From Victivallales bacterium Lenti_02 (lineage in GTDB: Bacteria; Verrucomicrobiota; Lentisphaeria; Oligosphaerales; Lenti-02), in contig LVAZ01000118.1 of the NCBI GenBank assembly GCA_001603055.1, positions 1 through 10,210 on the forward strand: DNA of 10,210 nucleotides, given 5' to 3'. Positions 6,430 through 10,210 of this stretch are shown in pieces. The notes beneath the pieces are model-generated. The model saw only the letters and a list, made by a program, of their open reading frames with translations. It did no database searches and had not been told where the DNA came from. The position numbers and the translations under genes were made by a program. Position 1 is the first letter of the stretch. The number at the start of each line of letters is the position of its first letter.

Positions 6430-8247
6430 TCACCGTCCGCTCTGCTGGCGGTGGGTTTGGGCGGCCAGGCGGAGTTCGACGGCGTCGTCGGGCAACCCCT
6501 GGCGTTCGAGTTCGGCGGCGCTGGCTTCGAGCTGGAGAATCCAGGCTTCGGCGGCGACGGACCGGGCCCACTCGGCCGCGTCCTTGGCCAGGACCTCGGC
6601 GGCGCCGGCGGCGAGTTCCGCGTCGCTGGCCAGTTGCAGACGGTCCTCGGGAAGACCGAGAGCCGGATTCGCGCCCTGGATTTCGCGGTCTTCCGAAACG
6701 ACGGAACGGGCAAAGTCCACCGGTCCGGCCACGTTTTCGCCGGCGAAGCGCATCGTCGCCACCAGCGAGAGGTCGTAGGTCTTCCGCACCGTGTGCTGCA
6801 TGTAGGGCAGAATCTGGGTCATGACCACTTCGACATGGGGCGAGGTGGTGCGCAGACGGTGCAGGGCATGCTCCATCTCCCGCTCCGCCCGGCGCAGGTT
6901 GTCGCCGGCCTGGCGCATGCGCTGCTCCAGACGCTGGAGGGTCGCCGGCCGCTGCGGATCATGGGGCGGAATCTGGTGCTCGGCCCGGCGCAGATCGCGC
7001 ACCGCCTCGTCGTAGCGCTGGCGGGCCGCCCGCTCCTCCAAACGCCGGATTTCGACCAGATGCTGTATCTGGGGCAGTTCCGGATTGGGCTGAATCTGTC
7101 TGGTCGTGAAGCTGTGCTGCAACTGTTCGCTCCCCACCTGCTCGGTCCGGCTCCCCCCGCGCGCCACCTGGAGGACCAGGACAAATGCCTCCTGATCGCT
7201 TTTCGGAGGCTGTTTCAGCTTGGCTCCCAAAGGCCCGCGCAGCAGGTCGGCACCCGGCCCCTGCGCCTCCCAGGCCAAACGCACCGGATAAAGCTGGAGC
7301 AGCACGCCCTGCAGGCGCGCCAACTCCTTGTCCTCGACCCCCAGCGGCCAGAATTCCCGGGCGGTCTGCAAACGCAGCAGGGCCAGGCCGGGACGGCCAT
7401 CCCGTTCCGCCTGCCTGGCACTTGCAATCAGATTCCGCGCCTCGCCGAGCCTGGCCCCCAGATCGGCGGCCAAGGCCTTGGCTTCCTCGTTGTGGGGAAA
7501 TTGCCGCCGGAGATCGGCCAGTTGCTTTTCCGCCGCCGCCAAATCCCCCCGCCGCAACTGCGCCTGGGCCACGCCCAGCAGGCGCAGTTCCTCGGCCAGT
7601 TTGCCCCGCGCCGCCGACAACCGCGCGCGCGCCGTCAACTGGTAGGGATTGAGTTCCAGCACCGCCGCCAGGCTGGCCTCCGCCTCGCGCCAGCGCTGGC
7701 CGTTGGCGAATTCCGCCGCCCGCGCCAGCCCCGCCGCCTCGTCCGCCGAATGGTTCGCCGCCGTCAGGCTGGCCTTGGCCCGTTGCAGACCCGTGTGGTC
7801 CGGCAGATAGGCCAGCCCTCGGTCGCAGAAGCGCCCCGCCTCGACCAACTGGTTCCGGTCCGCCGCCTGCAAGGCCCGTTCCAGCGCCTCGTCCGCCGCC
7901 CCCCGCCGGGCCTCGGCCCGGAGCCGCACCGCCGACTCGAAGGAAGGCGACAGGGCCAGGGCCCCGTCGAATTTCGCAATCGCCGCGTCCCAGCTCCGGG
8001 CGGTCAGATCCCGTCTGCCCTGGGTCACCAGCACATCCATCCGGATATGCCGCAGGCGCTCCTGGAAAACCGGGTCCGCGCGGAACTCGTCCGAACGCCG
8101 GTTGACCTGCTCGTAGTAGCGCAGCGCCTCCTCCGGATTCCCCGCCGCATAGGCCGCATCGCCTCGGCGCAGATAGGAACCGGTCATGCATCCGGACGAC
8201 AGGACGGCCAGGGCCAGCAGGGCGCTTGATACCAGGCGGGTTTGCAT
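6430..8247 (-). CDS. TPR-containing lipoprotein, function unknown
   Basis: The protein has 605 residues. ATG 8247 is supported by GGAG at 8255-8258 with 7-nt spacing and by a textbook lipoprotein signal: MQTR, a hydrophobic stretch, then LSSGC with the lipidated Cys at residue 20. The mature part begins with TPR-like helical hairpins (about 24-50, 84-110, 180-205, 223-260, with pairs such as GDAAYAAGNPEEALRYYEQV and LRRGDLAAAEKQLADLRRQF). A charged region at about 400-465 (RRLEERAARQRYDEAV, RRAEREMEHALHRLR) is probably coiled coil. The last 140 residues hold a separate predicted domain, with YDLSLVATMRFAG (491-503) and SVVSEDREIQGANP (515-528), that I do not recognise. It should sit on the outer or inner membrane facing the periplasm, where TPR scaffolds hold envelope complexes. 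It is the first gene of the minus-strand series, 87 bp before the redox fusion, and is divergent from the XRE/cupin regulator. Confidence 0.88.
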   Translation of the reverse strand: MQTRLVSSALLALAVLSSGCMTGSYLRRGDAAYAAGNPEEALRYYEQVNRRSDEFRADPVFQERLRHIRMDVLVTQGRRDLTARSWDAAIAKFDGALALSPSFESAVRLRAEARRGAADEALERALQAADRNQLVEAGRFCDRGLAYLPDHTGLQRAKASLTAANHSADEAAGLARAAEFANGQRWREAEASLAAVLELNPYQLTARARLSAARGKLAEELRLLGVAQAQLRRGDLAAAEKQLADLRRQFPHNEEAKALAADLGARLGEARNLIASARQAERDGRPGLALLRLQTAREFWPLGVEDKELARLQGVLLQLYPVRLAWEAQGPGADLLRGPLGAKLKQPPKSDQEAFVLVLQVARGGSRTEQVGSEQLQHSFTTRQIQPNPELPQIQHLVEIRRLEERAARQRYDEAVRDLRRAEHQIPPHDPQRPATLQRLEQRMRQAGDNLRRAEREMEHALHRLRTTSPHVEVVMTQILPYMQHTVRKTYDLSLVATMRFAGENVAGPVDFARSVVSEDREIQGANPALGLPEDRLQLASDAELAAGAAEVLAKDAAEWARSVAAEAWILQLEASAAELERQGLPDDAVELRLAAQTHRQQSGR

Positions 8248-8316
8248 CGGAAATCTCCAGTATGGGCGTGCTTCACATCGGGAAGGACGAGCGAAGCCGA
8301 AAATCTATTCAATCCC

Positions 8317-8327
8317 GAACAACGTTC
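8317..8327. promoter_or_regulatory. Possible operator: GAAC-N3-GTTC inverted repeat
   Basis: A perfect 4-bp inverted repeat, GAAC aac GTTC, ends one base before the -35 box of the XRE/cupin promoter and lies between the divergent genes. The placement would suit a regulator of either gene, including autoregulation by the XRE protein. Four-base arms are short and could be chance. It resembles a LexA/DinR SOS box, but the spacer is 3 and not 4. Confidence 0.2.
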
Positions 8328-8328
8328 C

Positions 8329-8357
8329 TTGACGATACGGATAGGCCAAATTATGAT
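8329..8357 (+). promoter_or_regulatory. Sigma-70-type promoter for the XRE/cupin regulator
   Basis: TTGACG (8329-8334) and TATGAT (8352-8357) are separated by exactly 17 bp, each one base from consensus. Transcription should start near 8363-8365, leaving a leader of about 20 nt before ATG 8385. The purine-rich AGGA at 8358-8361 would then fall outside the transcript, so the message seems to lack a good Shine-Dalgarno. This is the clearest promoter in the window. Confidence 0.75.
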
Positions 8358-8384
8358 AGGAAAAGAAAAATCCGAATCGCCGCC

Positions 8385-8927
8385 ATGTCCGAACCGTCCC
8401 CCCATATGCTATACGACTTCTCAGTTCTGCGCGAACTGCGTCGGCACGAGGGCCTTAGCATCGCCGACGTGTCCGCCCGGTCCGGCGTGTCGCCGGCGGT
8501 GATCTCCAAACTCGAACGCAACCAGACCTTGGCCGGACTGGATACCCTATACCGTCTGGCGCGGGTTTTCGCCATGACCCCGTCGGATTTGCTGGCCATC
8601 GCCGAATCCCCCTCCGCCCACCGCCGGGTCGCGACCGAGCACGTGAACCACGGCATCCGCTTCCAGGAAATCAGCTACGGCAACCTGCGCTGCCTGCTGG
8701 GCCAGGCCCCGGCCGGCTCGGCCACCGAACGCCCCCAGGTCCACAGCGACGACTTCGAAATCTGCTGGGTGCTCTCCGGCCGCATCGTCTTCCACCTGCC
8801 GCACGAAAAACTCGTCCTCGCCAGCGGCGAGGCCATCCAATTCGACGGGGTCCTCGACCACCGCTACGAGGCCATCGAGGAATCCCGTTTCCTGCTCATC
8901 CACCTGCAAAAGCCCAAACGTTTCTGA
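8385..8927 (+). CDS. XRE-family transcriptional regulator with C-terminal cupin domain
   Basis: The protein has 180 residues. Residues about 14-69 form an XRE-type helix-turn-helix (LRELRRHEGLSIADVSARSG, then SPAVISKLERNQ, TLYRLARVFAM, SDLL). Residues about 92-175 form a small cupin barrel with H120, E125 and G132 in the first motif (VHSDDFEICWVLSGRIVF) and G148 to H159 in the second (SGEAIQFDGVLDH), a possible metal or small-ligand pocket. Proteins of this build repress or activate adjacent metabolic or transport genes in response to a ligand. I chose ATG 8385 because the promoter at 8329-8357 puts the transcript start just upstream. The frame extends further upstream through the promoter, which is not credible as coding. 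A second in-frame ATG at 8406 is possible. It is divergent from the TPR lipoprotein gene and could regulate the minus-strand series. The ligand is unknown. Confidence 0.9.
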   Translation: MSEPSPHMLYDFSVLRELRRHEGLSIADVSARSGVSPAVISKLERNQTLAGLDTLYRLARVFAMTPSDLLAIAESPSAHRRVATEHVNHGIRFQEISYGNLRCLLGQAPAGSATERPQVHSDDFEICWVLSGRIVFHLPHEKLVLASGEAIQFDGVLDHRYEAIEESRFLLIHLQKPKRF

Positions 8928-8970
8928 ACGCATCACCCAAAAAGATGGTGAGAAAACCCAATCAACCAAG

Positions 8971-9088
8971 CGTGTGGAGCGGCCGCGTCCTCGCGGCCAC
9001 CCATCCCGCGCCATGCCCACCCGCCGGGTTGGCCGGGGCCGTCCCGGCGCTATGCGCCGTGGCCGCGAGGACGCGGCCGCTCCACGCG
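8971..9088 (+). repeat. 118-bp palindromic repeat unit, copy A (full)
   Basis: The left arm (8971-9000, beginning cgtgtggagcggccgcgtcc) and right arm (9059-9088) are 30-nt inverted repeats with one mismatch. The 58-nt spacer folds again: GCCGGG (9032-9037) with CCCGGC (9043-9048), or GGCGC (9046-9050) with GCGCC (9054-9058). A tail ctcggttctgcc follows. Similarity to copy C extends left to 8957 (14 nt, two differences). It begins 43 bp after the regulator gene, where a transcript of it would form a very stable hairpin. Confidence 0.93.
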
Positions 9089-9120
9089 CTCGGTTCTGCC
9101 AGGACAAGAATAACTCTTTC

Positions 9121-9167
9121 CGAATTGGCCGGGGCCGTCCCGACCCTTTGCGCGTTCGGCTCTGCCA
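9121..9167 (+). repeat. Degenerate half unit after copy A
   Basis: It holds the repeat core ttggccggggccgtcccg (9125-9142) and then a tail gcgcgttcggctctgcca that matches the unit's end with changes. The right arm is missing between them, as if lost by internal deletion. It is joined to copy A by a linker (9089-9120) that is a diverged form of the linker after copies B and C. Confidence 0.75.
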
Positions 9168-9195
9168 TAAAGCGTACAAGACCATGCCAACCTTT

Positions 9196-9313
9196 CGTGT
9201 GGAGCGGCCGCGTCCTCGCGGCCACCCATCCCGCGCCATGCCCACCTTCCGGGTTGGCCGGGGCCGTCCCGGCGCTTTGCGCCGTGGCCGCGAGGACGCG
9301 GCCGCTCCACGCG
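9196..9313 (+). repeat. 118-bp palindromic repeat unit, copy B (full)
   Basis: The arms are 9196-9225 and 9284-9313, with the same sequence as copy A's arms, in the same orientation and of exactly the same length. Only the spacer varies slightly (ccttccgggtt for cccgccgggtt, and ttt for tat in the small GGCGC/GCGCC loop). The tail ctcggttcttcc follows. Confidence 0.93.
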
Positions 9314-9340
9314 CTCGGTTCTTCCAAAACAACGCAATCG

Positions 9341-9369
9341 CTTTCCGGATTGGCCGGGGCCGTCCCGGC
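9341..9369 (+). repeat. Truncated half unit after copy B, next to the RAYT gene
   Basis: The sequence ctttccggattggccggggc with its continuation to 9369 matches the core of the repeat and then breaks off at 9370, 21 bp before the transposase start. The preceding linker (aaaacaacgcaatcgctttcc) matches the one after copy C with one difference. The break may mark the left edge of the transposase segment. Confidence 0.8.
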
Positions 9370-9390
9370 TGTTTCCTAGGTTCGCCTGAC

Positions 9391-9858
9391 ATGGATTTTT
9401 TCCGTCGACATCCCGCACACATTCCTCCCGTGAGCAAGCACAATCGTCCAACGATTCTGCATGTGACCGTTGCCACCATAGAAAACCGTCAGATTCTATG
9501 CAACCCAGCGGTGCATGAGGCGCTGCAATACGCATGGCGCGAAGCATCATTCTGGCTGGTTGGGTCGTATGTCGTTATGCCGGAGCATGTTCATTTCTTT
9601 TGTTCTCCCTCTTGCCCGTATCCCAGCCCGTTGCGTCACTGGTGCGGATTCTGGAAACGCTTGGCTGGTGAGCGATGCGAGATTCTGAAAAGTGCCTGGA
9701 TACCGGACTGTTGGGATACCCAGATACGTACAAGCGATCATTTTCTCCGAAAAACCGAGTATTTGAGAAACAACCCTGTTCGTCGGGGCTTGGCAAAGTC
9801 GTGGGACGAATGGCCCTATCAAGGTGCTCTCAATCACTTCGTATGGTTATCGGAATGA
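9391..9858 (+). CDS. REP-associated tyrosine transposase (RAYT, Y1/HUH superfamily)
   Basis: The protein has 155 residues. It is a single-strand DNA nuclease of the IS200/TnpA_REP family that cuts at REP-type hairpins through a 5'-phosphotyrosine link. It shows TILHVTVATIENRQIL (21-36) as the first strand, MPEHVHFF (63-70) with the metal-binding HUH pair H66 and H68, WDTQIRTSDHF (108-118), and EYLRNNPVRRGLA (123-135) with the catalytic tyrosine Y124. A final WPYQ matches the family's usual C-terminal 'WPYSS'. It looks complete. The upstream frame is open through the repeats as far as 8974, but that part is arginine/proline/glycine-rich translation of palindromes. I therefore chose ATG 9391, which has only a weak TAGG (9377-9380) before it. 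The repeats on both sides are its likely substrates. Base composition is visibly lower in GC than in the other genes, suggesting separate ancestry. Confidence 0.88.
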   Translation: MDFFRRHPAHIPPVSKHNRPTILHVTVATIENRQILCNPAVHEALQYAWREASFWLVGSYVVMPEHVHFFCSPSCPYPSPLRHWCGFWKRLAGERCEILKSAWIPDCWDTQIRTSDHFLRKTEYLRNNPVRRGLAKSWDEWPYQGALNHFVWLSE

Positions 9859-9907
9859 AAAAGCCAGGCAACACATCCACGAAGCCAAGAACACCCAACC
9901 AAACAAG

Positions 9908-10025
9908 CGTGTGGAACGGCCGCGTCCTCGCGGCCACCCATCCCACGCCATGCCCACCTCCCGGGTTGGCCGGGGCCGTCCCGGCGCTTCGCGCCGTGGC
10001 CGCGAGGACGCGGCCGCTCCACGCG
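9908..10025 (+). repeat. 118-bp palindromic repeat unit, copy C (full)
   Basis: The arms are 9908-9937 and 9996-10025, in the same orientation as copies A and B. The left arm has one private change (ggaacgg for ggagcgg), giving a second mismatch to the right arm. The 14 nt before it (9894-9907) match those before copy A with two differences, so the family's true left end may lie near 9894. It starts 49 bp after the transposase stop codon. Confidence 0.93.
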
Positions 10026-10056
10026 CTCGGTTCTCCCAAAACAATGCAATCGCTTT

Positions 10057-10133
10057 CCGGGTTGGCCGGGGCCGTCCCGGCGCTTTGCGCCGTGGCCGCG
10101 AGGACGCGGCCGCTCCACGCGCTCGGTTCTGCC
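10057..10133 (+). repeat. Half unit after copy C with intact right arm
   Basis: It matches the 3' half of the full unit: core from about 10057, the GGCGC ttt GCGCC hairpin, right arm 10092-10121 identical to the others, and tail ctcggttctgcc. It has no left arm of its own, so the left arm of copy C could pair with either right arm. Copy C's linker (about 10026-10056) is nearly identical to copy B's. From 10134 to the window end the sequence turns AT-rich, and I see no gene in it. Confidence 0.88.
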
Positions 10134-10210
10134 GGAAAATCCGGAACGTGCTGCTTATCCATTGGTTGAATCCATCTTCCTCATTTTTGCTCTTCGTTCA
10201 ATAAGTAAAG

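Noticed and set aside
6424..8229. 601-residue plus-strand frame opposite the TPR lipoprotein
   Set aside because: The composition is rich in Arg, Gln, Pro and Gly. The minus-strand frame has a lipobox, TPRs and a good ribosome binding site.
8974..9390. N-terminal extension of the transposase frame to 294 residues through the repeats
   Set aside because: The extra residues are Arg/Pro/Gly-rich translation of GC palindromes, which stay open in several frames on both strands. The RAYT family fold is complete from ATG 9391.
8547..9550. Long minus-strand open frames (310 and 166 residues) across the repeats
   Set aside because: They are antisense to the regulator, the repeats and the start of the transposase, and encode only low-complexity repeats of the palindrome with no domain-like features.
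8971..10121. CRISPR array
   Set aside because: The units are 118 bp with long inverted arms and irregular separations, and some are halves. There are no short direct repeats with equal unique spacers and no cas genes.
10132..10144. CCGGA-aaa-TCCGG hairpin after the last repeat
   Set aside because: The stem is short, with no T-run and no gene upstream needing a terminator. It is likely incidental.

Overview
The window is GC-rich, densely coding bacterial DNA. A GH172/DUF2961-type glycosidase, a large TPR lipoprotein, a NosR-like redox membrane protein and a REP-associated transposase sitting among GC-rich palindromic repeats together suggest a Gram-negative environmental or gut bacterium. The PVC group (Verrucomicrobiota, Lentisphaerota, Kiritimatiellota) is my best guess. 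No rRNA, tRNA or marker gene confirms it.

Layout. (1) 2-2615, plus strand: three tightly spaced genes, probably one operon. They are the C-terminal end of a GH38-like (alpha-mannosidase-type) protein, a GH172/DUF2961 protein with a C-terminal beta-sandwich, and a GNAT acetyltransferase of the phosphinothricin-acetyltransferase type. The first two suggest glycan breakdown. (2) 2626-8247, minus strand: three genes in the same direction. Read in transcription order they are a TPR lipoprotein (8247-6430), an unusual membrane fusion of an FMN-binding domain, a NosR-like [4Fe-4S] membrane domain and a nitroreductase (6342-4558), and an SLC13-type permease carrying two TrkA-C domains (4437-2626). 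The permease converges on the GNAT gene with a 10-bp gap. (3) 8248-8384: a divergent intergenic region with a near-consensus sigma-70 promoter driving an XRE/cupin regulator (8385-8927). (4) 8928-10210: a repeat island. Three full 118-bp units with 30-nt inverted arms and three half or degenerate units, all in one orientation, flank an intact RAYT (Y1/HUH) transposase gene (9391-9858). The transposase gene looks lower in GC than its neighbours.

The most unusual items are the three-domain redox fusion, whose predicted topology places both flavin domains outside the cytoplasm, and the large composite palindromic repeat family around the RAYT gene. How the minus-strand genes work together cannot be read from sequence. 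A shared envelope role is plausible because all three are predicted to be in or on the membrane.
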